From NCBI GenBank assembly GCA_000328965.1, contig KB205946.1, positions 310,001-374,000 of the forward strand: a DNA stretch of 64,000 nt, read 5' to 3'. This stretch comes from Ascocoryne sarcoides NRRL 50072. Taxonomy: Eukaryota; Ascomycota; Leotiomycetes; Helotiales; Gelatinodiscaceae. Of this stretch, positions 45,424 to 56,153 are shown piece after piece (the first letter of the stretch is position 1; every line of letters begins with the position of its first letter). The notes beneath the pieces are model-generated. The model saw only the letters and a program-made list of their open reading frames with translations. It did not search any database and had not been told where the DNA came from. The translations under genes and the position numbers were made by a program.

Positions 45424-47179
45424 TGTGGTATTGCGCTTGGGGTGATTGAATGTAGTTTGTAGAATTGGTATTGTGATAGACGTGAAATGTCGATGAAAGT
45501 GTGGGAAAGCCTAAAGAGTTGCTTGTAGAAAGTTTTGTGTTGTGAAGATGGGTGAGAAAAATTTGTGTGTGGAGGTAAATCTAGTTCGGATGGTGGAAAG
45601 GTGAGCGCGTTGTCACTGGAGAGAGCTGTCGAGGTCGGCCACGTGAAGGAGGAGTTTAGTGGCCGACGCCCAACACCACGAGAAAGTCTGTTGATGCCAA
45701 TTAATTCCTTTCCAAAATCATAACTAAAATGACTTGAAGTATTAATTACAAAGCCCTACAATCCACCGTTGCGAACGATGATATCGAAGGGGGCGGGCTA
45801 TAGGAGATATGTTCACGTGACCATATGGTATGAAATTTTGCTCTTGTCCCGAAGCTCTACCTGACCCCTCTCTACATCAGATAAAGATCGAAGAGGGACT
45901 AGAAGAGCTGCAAGAAAGCAGTCCCATCAAGGATAAAAACATTATGTATCTACCCTATGAAGGGGATAGTGTTTAGAGAAGATTTGCAAAGAGAGGAGGG
46001 CGACTTACGTATTATTCTTTTATTAAAATTATAGGTGTTGCTACTCGAACTCGATATAGTATTCAAAGGGGATAAGGACATTGGAGCTTTTTTAAGCCTG
46101 TCTACTAGGGTTTTGTATGGAAATTTGGGGGCAGATGCCAAACCTTGTTTTTGCTACTATCCTCGACAAAAAGGGCTATTCACAATTCGTGTTTCTTTTA
46201 GAAATACAAGGGGGAGGATTAAGAAAATAAATCATATATTTAAAGATAATGAATTGCAAATTGTAGACAGTCAGAAAGATTCCCCATCGTTCAAAAAATA
46301 TTGGAAAAGGATTCAGGGAAAATGCCAAATCGTTCCCAAAATCAGCAAAATGATTAAAAAAAAGACTGTGATTTGAATGTCAACAAGGTCTGGGTTGGCT
46401 GCGACTCTGATGGCCTTGGGAGATAAATTGCAAACATCTTAATCTCTGGCTTGTAGACAGTCTTAGAGCTTTAGATCTAGGTTTCCCGGGAGTAAACCCC
46501 TCCGGGAAAGACATTAGGGAAACATCGATTTCTAGCCCCTCAACGTCAACGAGAGGCCAAAAATACCACTCGGCGAAGGTACTGGTGCTAGGTTCACCTC
46601 TAATAGAATATATATATGGCCGAGAAAGACAGGACAGTGCGATAAGAAAGGCTTGAAAGCAGGAATTTAGAGTTGTACAAAAGCCCAGGTTCTAAAGTCT
46701 GTTCTCCCAAGAAAATGCTGGACATGATTTCATTTATGATGATTAGGAAAAGGACAGAAGGTACTTGGAGAAGATATACAGACTGGCACTTGCTGGCTTG
46801 TAATGCTACAAGTGAAGGTTGTTTTAAGTGAGAATCCGACGTCGACGTCCGAAGTTAAACGGCCGGCAAAACATTCGGCCCGGCTTCGGGTATAAATTCA
46901 GCCTCGTCAAAATTCTCGCGGAGGAGTCAACATTCGGTCACCAACTCTTCAGGACTTCCCAGCGCTAACACTTTTTTTTGATGTCTCAATAGACTTTTGA
47001 AATCGCCTCGAAAGCACAAGTATGTTCGATCCGCCTTGGGAGCCTTTTCTATTGTCATATCAACGCAGAAGCCGCAGGATACAGAGGTGAAACCCCCATT
47101 CTTCAAAACGGCTCTGCAATTGCACCGAGGACTAGGCACCGCAACGAATATCTTCAATATCTTCAAGCGTACCTTTACC
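45424..47179. other. Spacer with hairpin; possible upstream exon of SUA5
   Basis: Mostly AT-rich without genes. An inverted repeat at 46482-46508 pairs TTTCCCGG with CCGGGAAA. The part from 46715 onward may contain an alternative first exon (46715-46827) and intron (46828-46992) of SUA5, discussed under that gene. Confidence 0.5.
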
Positions 47180-48538
47180 ATGGCTACCCAGCACGCCAAC
47201 GGGGACGTCCTCGAGACAGTCATCCTACCCGTAAATACCCAGGATCTCGGCCATTTCAAAGACCCAAAGACTCTCGAGTCCTGGGTACTTCCCAGCGACG
47301 AAGAATGCCTCAAGCCTCTACGAAAAGCAGCACACCAGCTCCAGACAAGTAATGTCCCAGTTGGCTTCCCTACAGAAACTGTGTATGGTCTTGGTGCAGA
47401 TGCGACAAACAGTGAGGCTGTGAAGGGGATTTATAAAGTCAAAGGCCGCCCTTCAGACAACCCCCTCATCGTACACGTCTGCGACCTGACTATGCTTCGA
47501 AGTCTTCTCACTCCTACCACTACAGGATCTACCGACCCCATACCAGAAATCTACAAACCCCTCATCACCCGTTTCTGGCCTGGGCCCCTCACAATCCTGC
47601 TCCCCAAATCTGCCCGCTGTCCACTAGCACCTCAAGTCACAGCCGGTCTCCAAACCTTCGGAGCACGCATGCCCTCGTCCCCTCTCGCTCTCTCTCTTAT
47701 CCACCTCGCTGGTACCCCACTGGCAGCCCCCTCCGCCAACGCATCAACCAAGCCCTCGCCTACGACAGCAGCGCACGTCTTACACGACCTGAAAGGCAAG
47801 ATAGAAATCATACTCGACGGCGGATCCTGCGACGTAGGCGTCGAGAGCACCGTCGTGGACGGGTTATGCAATCCACCCGTTGTGTTGAGACCAGGCGGTC
47901 TGAGCATGGATGCATTGAGGGAATGCACTGGCTGGGAGGGAGTTGTGAAGGGATATAAAGACGCAAGCGAAATTGGTTCCACCGGCGCTGCGCCCAGAGC
48001 TCCGGGTATGAAATACAAGCACTACAGCCCGAATGCCAAAGTTATCTTATATGAGGCTTCTGCTTCCAAAGTTACTACCAAGATTCTGATTATGGTGGCG
48101 CGCATGGAAAGGGAGCGTGCTTCCGATGGCGAGAGAGGGGAGAACATGGGAGTTCGAACTGGCAAGCGGCACTCGCGACTTAAGGTTGGGATTGTGTGTA
48201 CGAAGAACTGGCCTCCTTCACTTGGACCCCAGGAAGGGAATTCCCGCCTTTTAGCTCTGGAGGTTGAGAAGCTAGAGTCCTCCAATTCTTTTGATATGGA
48301 GCAGTGCAGTATTTACACCGATTTTCTCAGTGGCTACGAGCACGCAGCAGATATGACTACCATTTCCTTGGGCAAAGATACCAAAGATATTGCACACGGC
48401 CTCTTTTCTGCTTTGAGGGAGCTAGATGGTAGAGGTGTGGATGTCATCTGTGTTGAAGGAATAGAGGACGAGGGCGATATCGCTGCAGCGGTTATGAATA
48501 GACTTCGCAAGGCAGCTACTATCATAAAGACCGAGTAG
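47180..48538 (+). CDS. SUA5: Threonylcarbamoyl-AMP synthase Sua5
   Basis: Sua5 makes threonylcarbamoyl-adenylate from threonine, bicarbonate and ATP for t6A at position 37 of ANN-decoding tRNAs. The chosen ATG lies in ACCATGG and gives 452 aa, normal for fungal Sua5. The YrdC domain (about 43-240) shows GFPTETVYGLGADA, the KVKGRPSDNPL motif (K..R..PL at 86-95), FWPGPLTILL, and APSANASTKPSPT (S-x-N at 185-187). After the VVLRPGG end of YrdC, the linker APGMKYKHYSPNAKV leads into the Sua5 domain (about 270-440: VGIVCTKNW, LSGYEHAADMTTISLG, VDVICVEGIEDEGDIAAAVMNRLRKAA). The frame stays open 66 codons upstream with basic, mitochondria-like composition, so a longer isoform is possible. It converges with zeta-COP. 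Confidence 0.95.
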   Translation: MATQHANGDVLETVILPVNTQDLGHFKDPKTLESWVLPSDEECLKPLRKAAHQLQTSNVPVGFPTETVYGLGADATNSEAVKGIYKVKGRPSDNPLIVHVCDLTMLRSLLTPTTTGSTDPIPEIYKPLITRFWPGPLTILLPKSARCPLAPQVTAGLQTFGARMPSSPLALSLIHLAGTPLAAPSANASTKPSPTTAAHVLHDLKGKIEIILDGGSCDVGVESTVVDGLCNPPVVLRPGGLSMDALRECTGWEGVVKGYKDASEIGSTGAAPRAPGMKYKHYSPNAKVILYEASASKVTTKILIMVARMERERASDGERGENMGVRTGKRHSRLKVGIVCTKNWPPSLGPQEGNSRLLALEVEKLESSNSFDMEQCSIYTDFLSGYEHAADMTTISLGKDTKDIAHGLFSALRELDGRGVDVICVEGIEDEGDIAAAVMNRLRKAATIIKTE

Positions 48539-48905
48539 ACTTTAGAATATTAGAAAAATGAAGCTGCCAAAGGGGAATAGACTCTTGAATGCATAATATA
48601 ATCAGCGCCTTTATTTTGATCTGTGGTGATTCCCGTGCCAGGAAATCCTTCATGCATATTATGCCCGAAACTCCAGATCTACTTCGCCCAAATATGGCTT
48701 TTCCTTCTTTCTGGCTCCAATAATTCTGTACTATACCATCCACTCTACACACGCCTTAAGCTGCCCGCCTGTCGAATCCACACCCCGACCCCCTTCTTAC
48801 TTCCTAAAGCCACCCCAGCTCCTCCAGCAACTTCTCCTCCTCCCTCCCATAAACACTTCCATCTTCCGCAGCCCCCTCTCCCGTTCCCAGTTGCTGCTCA
48901 TCTAG
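48539..48905. other. Short intergenic 3' regions
   Basis: Between the convergent stops of SUA5 and zeta-COP. No further gene seen. Confidence 0.6.
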
Positions 48906-49739
48906 TCACAAGCCCTGCCTCAACCAATCCCCCAACTTCGCCTTCCCGAACTGCGCTAGGTTATTCATGCCCTGCTCACTCAAATCGATGCCCTTCAGAT
49001 TCGCGACGTCCTGGCTAGGGGCCTTGGAGACGCGCTGCACAATAATGGTTGGGTCTGTTTCGAGGATGATGCCGTCGTCGACGATCTCGTCGATGGCGAG
49101 GGATACGAGGTCGTAGTTTTCTATTATGGTGCGACGGTCGAGGGCTTGTCTGTTTGGTTGCACCATTCATCAGCATCTACTCAAATCATATTTCCAGGGG
49201 GTATGACAGCCAAAAGGAAAAATTACATGATTTAGCAATAGAAGGAAGAGGGCAGATGTGCTTACTTGAATAATAAGTGTAAAGAATCTCGCAGGGCCAG
49301 AACGACATTATACAGCATAATCTCATTCTCGTCCACGCTGCCCACCACGTATACCATCACATCGCTCTCGCTCTTGTAAAGGACGATCCGGTTGTCGTAT
49401 AAGATGATATCCGCGGTCTGCTTGGCCGTCTTTTCGAGGAGGCCTTTCTCGAAGACCTTTTGGGATTTGACGTCTGGGTAGGGTGTGTGGACAGCTGCTC
49501 ATTATATCACCGCTATTAGCCTTCTTGCATTCCTGATCGTCTATACATCTAACTGTATGCTAGGAAAGAAGGGAAGGAGAGGAAGGAGAGCAGATAGAGG
49601 GGAGAAACGCACTGGGACCATGAGGGACAGCACCGCTGTGATGCGGCGGGCTGTAGTATTTCGCAAAGACGCGGGATCCGTCTTCGGCGTTGAGGATCAG
49701 GATCGCGTGCACGCTTACGAGCGACATTGAGGGTGCCAT
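48906..49739 (-). CDS. RET3: Coatomer subunit zeta (zeta-COP)
   Basis: Three exons (49739-49613, 49494-49266, 49149-48906) give 199 residues, the family's standard length. Zeta-COP is the small longin-fold subunit of the COPI F-subcomplex that coats retrograde Golgi-to-ER vesicles. The N-terminus reads MSLVSVHAILILNAEDGSRVFAKYY (longin strand with the family's LFAKYY). Exon 2 has VFEKGLLEKT, the DIILYDNRIVLYKSESDVMVYVVG strand pair and NEIMLYNVVLALRDSLHLLF. Exon 3 has DLVSLAIDEIVDDGIILETDP, the family signature (human LAVDEIVDGGVILESDP). Introns are 118 and 116 nt; phases 1 and 2 fit exactly. The start ATG has A at -3; an in-frame ATG farther upstream would add a non-homologous leader. Confidence 0.95.
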
Positions 49740-50671
49740 TGTGGATTGTGGAGGGGTTGTATGGAGAGTAGAGGTGTGATGGAGGGGAGCTTTGAAGTTG
49801 GGGATGTGGTCATTTGGTTGGCGCCTAATCTTTGAGGCGCAAACATGGTTTAGTGGCAGCCGGCCAAAACCCTCACAGTTGAAAAGTTGGGTAGCCATTT
49901 GTTTAAGTTGTGGGAGTTTATGAGGTTATGGAAGGTGAGAGCATTATTGTACTTATAGATTTTGGTCTCCTATTTCTATTGCGGTTGTGGTGGTGGTTGA
50001 GGTGTGTTTATTAGTGTCTTGGATGTTGCGAATCGGGTAAGTATGAAATAAGTCTGACATGAACTCTGACTGTGGGAGATGTGGAGAGCAGCTATAGATA
50101 AGAATACTGAATGTATCCTACTTATCTCGGTTTGTGCCGCTCGTGGATCACGAACGTATATAGATTAAGCATTCCCCAGCTTACATTTACTCAGCAGTAG
50201 CAGCATAGTTCTGACCTAGCACCTTCCCTTATTCGGTGGACTATCGTAATCTTTCTCAAGTTAGGAGGGGGGGATGATTTTCTTTCACATCCAAAGCGGA
50301 CTTGGCATGTTCTAACTTGTTATATGGTATATGCGAGCCATCTATTACCTAAAGTGTACCTGAGACTAAGGATCTAAGGAATAGTAATTTTGAAGAATCG
50401 GCGAAGCCATCAACTTTTGGCATCAAAAGGCTCGCCGACCTTTAAATGCGTCGCCGAGATCTTGAAGCGCTGCCGAGATCTAACCTTGCCTCTGATAATT
50501 ATTAAACTTCAAACTATCTCCGACGTTCAAAGGCTTATCAATATTGCCCAACTTGCTAACATTTCAGTATTTAAAACCTATCTTTGACATTTGAATCATC
50601 GTCGACATTCAACTCCCTTCATTATTTCGTTCTCACATCTACACTTACTATGATTCTTGCAATTTGCCTAA
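49740..50671. other. Spacer
   Basis: Holds the zeta-COP promoter and the 3' side of the SDR gene. No gene recognised. Confidence 0.5.
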
Positions 50672-51884
50672 CTACCTCTCCCCCTCTCTTGCCATACTAT
50701 TCATAAGCATCGACTGCATCCAACTCGGCCATGCCGGAAGCGTTGTCGCAAGGCCAAGCCGTCCTGGTATAGCAATCTCTCCGCCTCCCATCCCAGAATG
50801 TAACTGCCTGACAACAGTATCCGCAACTGTAGCAGGCTCGCTGATATAACGTTCTGATGCCCATTTTGCGTTCTTCAACGCTCTACTGATCATGGGTGTA
50901 CGGACGTACGATGGGAGGACAATTCTATAATTCCACTTCAGCTACTTATCGATTTACATGTGCCGAAGTAGGTTAGGCATAACAAGTGGCGTTAAAGAGA
51001 AGGGAACAGAGAAAAGTGTACTCACGTCGTTCTGACTTTTGGCGCTTTATAAGAATGCTTCAGCTCCTGCCCTAATCCTTTATAGAAAGTCAACGCCGCC
51101 GCTTTCGTGGCGCAATAATCGACTCTCTTAACCACAAAGGTGTAGCTATTCATACTCGCGATAGTAACTACATGGCCATGATTCTCCTTCACCATCGCAG
51201 GCAAGAATTCCTTGACGATGCGGTAGTGAGCGAGGATGTTGACGTTGAAGATTCGTTGCAGCTCTTCATCGGTTTGGTTGAGGATGAGACTAAGGTTGGC
51301 AACGCCTGCGTTGTTGATTATGACTGTGGGAGAGCCGTAGAGGTCACGAATTGTAGTAGCAACAGTACTGATTTCACTAGGGGAGGTGATATCCATTCTA
51401 TGATAGTGGACGTTGGCGGCTGTAGGGTTGTTAATTTGTGTTCTATGAGCTTTTAAACGAGGGTAATATAGATCTTACGGAAGGGTGTTTTAGGAGGAAA
51501 GAGATCTACAGCTATGACATGAGCCGAAGAATCGGACAGTGCTCTGGCTATTGCCTCTCCAATTCCCCCAGATCCTCCCGTTACGAGTACGATTTCTTTA
51601 CCATGTCTCCAATGGTCTCGGGTCCAGTTATTGTGTGTCATGTGAGAGAGAAAGTTGTTGACTTTGCGAACGAGGCCAAGGCCGACAATGAGCTTCAATG
51701 CTGAAAGGAACGCATTTGAAGAAACATATGTGCGGAGGGCTGAAGGTAGGAATCGTTGGATTTTCTCTGGAAAGTAAAGAAGCCCTGCTAGGATGGGCCC
51801 AGTGAGGATAGGTTCAAGGAGAGTAAGTCGGAGGGGTGTGAGTGCCACCTCGAGCGTGAGGCCTTCTCGAGGTAAGACTGGCAT
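50672..51884 (-). CDS. Membrane-associated short-chain dehydrogenase/reductase (350 aa)
   Basis: Three exons (51884-51479, 51419-51026, 50924-50672; introns 59 and 101 nt) give 350 residues. The ATG at 51884 has A at -3. The first 100 residues include two hydrophobic stretches (LTGPILAGLLYF and FLSALKLIVGLGLV), as in lipid-droplet or ER-bound SDR16C/retinol-dehydrogenase-type enzymes. The Rossmann motif TGGSGGIG is at 102-109, an acidic residue (VDLF) ends beta-2, DIT is at 145-147, NNAG at 171-174, the catalytic serine at 224 (IASMNS), and YCATK gives Tyr237 and Lys241. The C-terminal part has LPSYVRTPM, as in classical SDRs. The acid after beta-2 suggests NAD(H) preference. Substrate is probably a lipid or hydrophobic alcohol/ketone; not determinable further. 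Confidence 0.9.
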
Positions 51885-52932
51885 GCTTGATTGTAAAACT
51901 GCAATAAGGATTAAACAGTAATGATAAGCAAAACTGAAGCAAAACTGGTACAAAGGGAGACAGCGAAGAAGGGAGATATAACTAAAATCTGATCACCTGA
52001 TATTACGAGTCCGAACATGCAACTGGTTGGAGACCCATTTCTCGATCGCCTAGCGCAGGGACAAAGTATAAGGAGATGTCTGCTGCCACCCCCGCTTCCC
52101 CGCTTTACCAAGAAATCACATGTGACAGCAACATGGAAGCTCCATTAATGGGAATTATGAATATAGGTTTATTTGCAGTAATAATTAGATATGTTCAATA
52201 GACGAAGGAAGGGTAAAATTCGGATTGTTATGGATGACCCAGCCACTAGCCCTCAATAGGAATACTTAAAACATTCCGGCCCGTTTCTGCTAACATGAAT
52301 CTGATAAGTTAAAGGAGAGATATAATAAATATTGTTCTCTTGGCTACAGGTATTGCTTTTCTCTGCTGTTCTTTCCCCCTTGCATTTTATACAACCGTGC
52401 TTTTATAAGTATTAAATCAAAACTTTCCCATCTCGGAACATAATCAACTAATGTTGGGTTTACAAGGGAGGATCAGCTGTACTAGAGTAGACCCTTTATA
52501 AGTATATAACCTACTTACGCACTTAGATATAGTTTCGAGATACGATTAGTCAAATTATAACTCTGTTGGCTGTTAAAATGTGTTATACATAGCGCTATAA
52601 AACATGAGCTGAAACTTAGTCTATTTAATTTCTGGTTATTTAAAGACTGGCTGGCTATTAGAAACAATCATAGCTACACCACCACTATTGTCCTTCAAGA
52701 ACATTAGGCAGTGGCAACTCTTTATTTTCAACTTTCCACGAAACCCTTTTTATAACATACATTTTTGAGTTTGATTTTTAATATACCCTCATTAAGTTTT
52801 GTACCACAAAATACATTAACTTTAACAACAAACCGTTCCTCAACCCCCTCCATGCCCATCTAACCTGGCGACTATTGACCTCCTCAGATCTATTTCTTCC
52901 ACTTTTCTTCCAAATCTTCCACTAATGACCTA
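51885..52932. other. AT-rich spacer
   Basis: No gene recognised; notably AT-rich from 52140 to 52850. Confidence 0.5.
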
Positions 52933-53340
52933 TTACAGTCCACAAGCACTAGCATCGACCAGAGCATACGATGCATCCACCCTTCCCAACTGCACCGACT
53001 GCCCGTTGGTCAACTGATCCATCGCCGACTGTGCGATATTGAACCCTTCCGCGGCATGATCCATCGCCAACACATTAATTGTCACCCCATTATACGTCAA
53101 CGCCCAGCATGTCCCGCAACTATCGCTGTTCCATCCTCCAATGACAGATGCGCCCCCGATGCGTGGGAATGAAGGGAGAGAGCCTTGGGTGGTGTAGCCT
53201 TTGGTTATGAGGCCGTTGGTGCCGTCGCTACAGGAGACCGCCGTGAGGGAGCGGCTGGAGTCGTCATAGCCGGCGTCATAGGAGACGGTGATGGCGGCGG
53301 CGGTAGAGATGAGAGAGAGGAAGAGAGCTGAAAACCGCAT
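52933..53340 (-). CDS. Cerato-platanin family secreted protein
   Basis: Single exon, 135 aa, ATG start. Signal peptide MRFSALFLSLISTAAA, with cleavage near residue 16-17. The mature protein shows the whole family pattern: ITVSYDAGYDD, the TAVSCSDGTNGL segment, LPSFPRIGG, WNSDSCGTCWAL, the D-H-A-A-E-GFNIAQSAMDQLT stretch, and a C-terminal DASACGL. Four cysteines (37, 75, 78, 133) form the two conserved disulfides. These small double-psi-beta-barrel proteins, related to expansins but without hydrolase activity, bind chitin oligomers, sit in the wall or medium, and are recognised by plants as elicitors. The gene stands alone with long AT-rich flanks. Confidence 0.96.
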   Translation of the reverse strand: MRFSALFLSLISTAAAITVSYDAGYDDSSRSLTAVSCSDGTNGLITKGYTTQGSLPSFPRIGGASVIGGWNSDSCGTCWALTYNGVTINVLAMDHAAEGFNIAQSAMDQLTNGQSVQLGRVDASYALVDASACGL

Positions 53341-55187
53341 TTTGATTGATTGGGTTTGGAATGGGTGGTTGAATTGAGCGAGTGTTTGGATTCAACGCCT
53401 GTTCTGATCGAATGTCTGAGCGAAAGATTTGATTTGAAGAAGTTCTTAAGTGATGAATTGGTGCTTTATATACTCGTGGTTTCAAGGCGAAATCCGAGAG
53501 TTTGAAGGAGGTGTTTGTAAAGTTGTTGAGCTTGAGATATCTGGAGAAAGAGAAATCATATTTGCGAGCTTTCGACTCTCTTTATATACTCCTGTCGAGG
53601 CAGAGATCTCATGCCTCGTCATGACCGGTGACACCGAGTTCGTATTTGTTTCTCTTTCTATTTCTGCATCATTCCTAGCGTTCGGTCAGTTTGCAAGTGT
53701 TCACCTTCCACATTTGAAGGGTGCCAGCTTTGTTGGCAGTCTCGGCAGTGAGGGTGCAAATACCGTGCTCTTGGCATGACGGCGATCAGTAAGGAACACG
53801 AGAAAAGGTGGGAATAAGAATGCGATGCCAAGATCATGCGGTTTCGAGGCTCTTCGGCCAATTGCCATGGCGTTGTGGTAGTAAAGTAGCGGTAAATCAG
53901 TCACCTATCAGCATCAGCCTCTTTTTCTTTAACATAAGCTTGACAAACAGTTGAATAGTTTAGCCCAGTGGCCAGTTTACACTTCGCTGAAATGTCACGT
54001 TGCGGTGGTCTAAGCTAGCTATTTCATTAGTTTGAATAGCCTCCATTGTTTGAGTATACTTCGTATTTCCCCTTGGCCTTGTTAGATACCTCGTACTGCA
54101 AGCGTAGTTTCAAACGATGTTGATCTCAAGATATGACAAGGTCTCGGGGGACTTCAGGTCCCGTTGAAGTTCACGTGTTTTCAGCTTGAAATATCCAGTT
54201 ACGTAAATCATGAAGCTGTGGAAGATGTATAGTCAAGTCTTGCATTGCAAAGGCTAGATCGGAAGTGATGAAGTCCAACTTCCAACCCTAAAATCTTGAG
54301 TTGACTGCGAGTATCACGTGAGGAGTCCAATGACATCAACCAACAGCAAGTGTAACCAACGAGCAACGTGAGTATTAGTTACAGCGAGCCATCAAATCCC
54401 AGCCATCTACTTCGGAATAGCCTCCTCGACATTGTTAGCTTCTATTGTTATCCATCTTCTCATCTGTACGTACAACTGCTCTCCCATGAAATATATTTCA
54501 CAAAAAGCTTTCCCCATCAAAGAAAAGGGGTATCTTATGCTCACTAAAAACATCCAGAGTCAAAGAAAACTCCCTGCTAGCTCTGCGTGGCATCAGTCAA
54601 CACCACTGACCACCCCCTCCGCAATAAACACGAGCCCCGCACTTAAGAATGGGGACCCGGCGGCTGTGATCGCTATTCCATGTACTTCGTATGTCTTCCC
54701 TGGGCAGACGGGTTCCTACAACGAGATCTCCACAAATGATACCAATCGGATGCGAGCTGTTGCTATGATTCCGGGTATCTCCACTACAGTAGAAATTTTA
54801 ACACTTTTGGTAAACTCGAAGCTTCCACTTTATCTCAAAGTTTTCGCTTCATAACTGTAGGTCTTGAACTTTCCACGCACTGCCATACTAAACAAGTCTG
54901 GTTAAAGAGGAATTTCTCAGACTTAGTTGGGGTTCTCGCAACCTCACAGCTCGTTCTTCCGCCTTGAGCCAATTTTCTATGTTATAAATGCGTTTGATGA
55001 TTTATATTTTCTGTCACCTTTCACCCAATATCTTCTTCCTCGACGCCTCATTCCTCCCCCTCTTGACAGCCATATCTCTCCACGGACCAACCGTTTCCTC
55101 TAACTTGCTCATTTTCCTCTTCACCTCTAATAGCTCCTCAGGACCTCCCTCCTTTTGCTTACTTTCGTACAGATACCTACGACCCCA
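53341..55187. other. Spacer with a GC-richer relic-like patch
   Basis: No supported gene. Between about 54590 and 54790 base composition is GC-richer than the surroundings and both strands have protein-like stretches broken by stops, perhaps a decayed gene. Confidence 0.45.
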
Positions 55188-56153
55188 TTAGCACACCTCC
55201 TCTCGCCCACCATTTCCAAGATCAAGTCCCCCAAGGAAATAATATGGCACGTACTTTAAATCATTCAACTCATTCTTCTTCTTCTCTACCTCCACCCATG
55301 CCTCATAATCCCCTTGGGACTCAAAGCAGACGTGAAAATTCCTACACAGAGTGCTCCACTCCTCCGGACACCACACTCCCTTCCCCCCAAATAAATACTG
55401 CCAGAAATGCTCCCATATCCTCCCACTCAACTCATCTGGCAACGAAGTGTCCATCAGCCATTGCATCCCCCTCTCATATACTTCCTTCCCATTCCTCAAA
55501 ACCGCTTCCTTGGACACCGCAAACTGGGAGCAGCATGGCTGGGCCAGGATCTCCGGGACAGTGTCGTCGGGGAAGGTTGCTTTAAAAGCATCGGCGACGA
55601 GTGGTTCCTCGCTTTTGCCTGGGTTGAATAGCGGGGACTCTACTGTAATGGTGGTATTGATCCAATTCGGACAAGCATTCTTCCACCCCGTTCTCAGATT
55701 CACATATCCCTGCTTCTGGACCTCCTCTAGGCTCAACATATTTATGGCGGTGAGGGTTGAGTATTTGAGGGCGGAGTCGACGTGCCATGTATAGTCATCG
55801 CCATGAGTAAAGATAGTCACATCAGACAGATTGTCATAATGAGAAGTAATGTAGGTGAGGTAGACGAGGGCTTCGTGGCCTTTGTTTATGGGTGGGTGGT
55901 AGAGAGCAGAGGGGCTGTCAGCCATATATGGAAATATAATTAGGTCTGGGTGAGAAATTGATTCGGTCCATGTGTAGTCGCGGCCCAGAGTAGTTACCAG
56001 AACGAGATTTATAGTCGGGGGAGATGGAGGCGGGGTTGATGAGAAAATGTGAATTGGGCCTCGAAACGAAAGAAGTTTGTAGAGACAGGCGGAAAAGATG
56101 AAAAAGAGGAGGAAGGGGAATAAGCGGCGGATGGAGTGGATGTTGTAGATCAT
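55188..56153 (-). CDS. DUF3431 family type II membrane protein, copy A (321 aa)
   Basis: Single exon. A single N-terminal membrane helix (about 11-30, LFPFLLFFIFSACLYKLL) precedes a lumenal or extracellular domain. Family motifs are NLVLVTTLGRDYTW (about 49-62), a YHPPINKGHEALVYLTYI segment, DVTIFTHGDD-TWH, GYVNLRTGW--ACPNWIN, EILAQPCCSQFAV (201-213), and SGRIWEHFWQYLFGG (243-257), then C-rich PEEWSTLCRNFHVCFE. The DUF3431 fold is glycosyltransferase-like in predicted pattern (a GDD near residue 118-120 and a conserved W-H), but activity is unproven. It is divergently paired with a second DUF3431 gene about 2 kb away; the two share all motifs, so they are paralogues. The ATG at 56153 is the first available. 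Confidence 0.9.
   Translation of the reverse strand: MIYNIHSIRRLFPFLLFFIFSACLYKLLSFRGPIHIFSSTPPPSPPTINLVLVTTLGRDYTWTESISHPDLIIFPYMADSPSALYHPPINKGHEALVYLTYITSHYDNLSDVTIFTHGDDYTWHVDSALKYSTLTAINMLSLEEVQKQGYVNLRTGWKNACPNWINTTITVESPLFNPGKSEEPLVADAFKATFPDDTVPEILAQPCCSQFAVSKEAVLRNGKEVYERGMQWLMDTSLPDELSGRIWEHFWQYLFGGKGVWCPEEWSTLCRNFHVCFESQGDYEAWVEVEKKKNELNDLKYVPYYFLGGLDLGNGGREEVC

Noticed and set aside
46035..46376. 113-codon AT-rich frame
   Set aside because: Begins at TTG with no early ATG, composition follows the surrounding AT-rich DNA, no recognisable protein.
54432..54854. 140-codon frame in a GC-richer patch
   Set aside because: Starts at TTG; the complementary strand looks equally protein-like but has stops. 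Perhaps a decayed gene, but not assignable.
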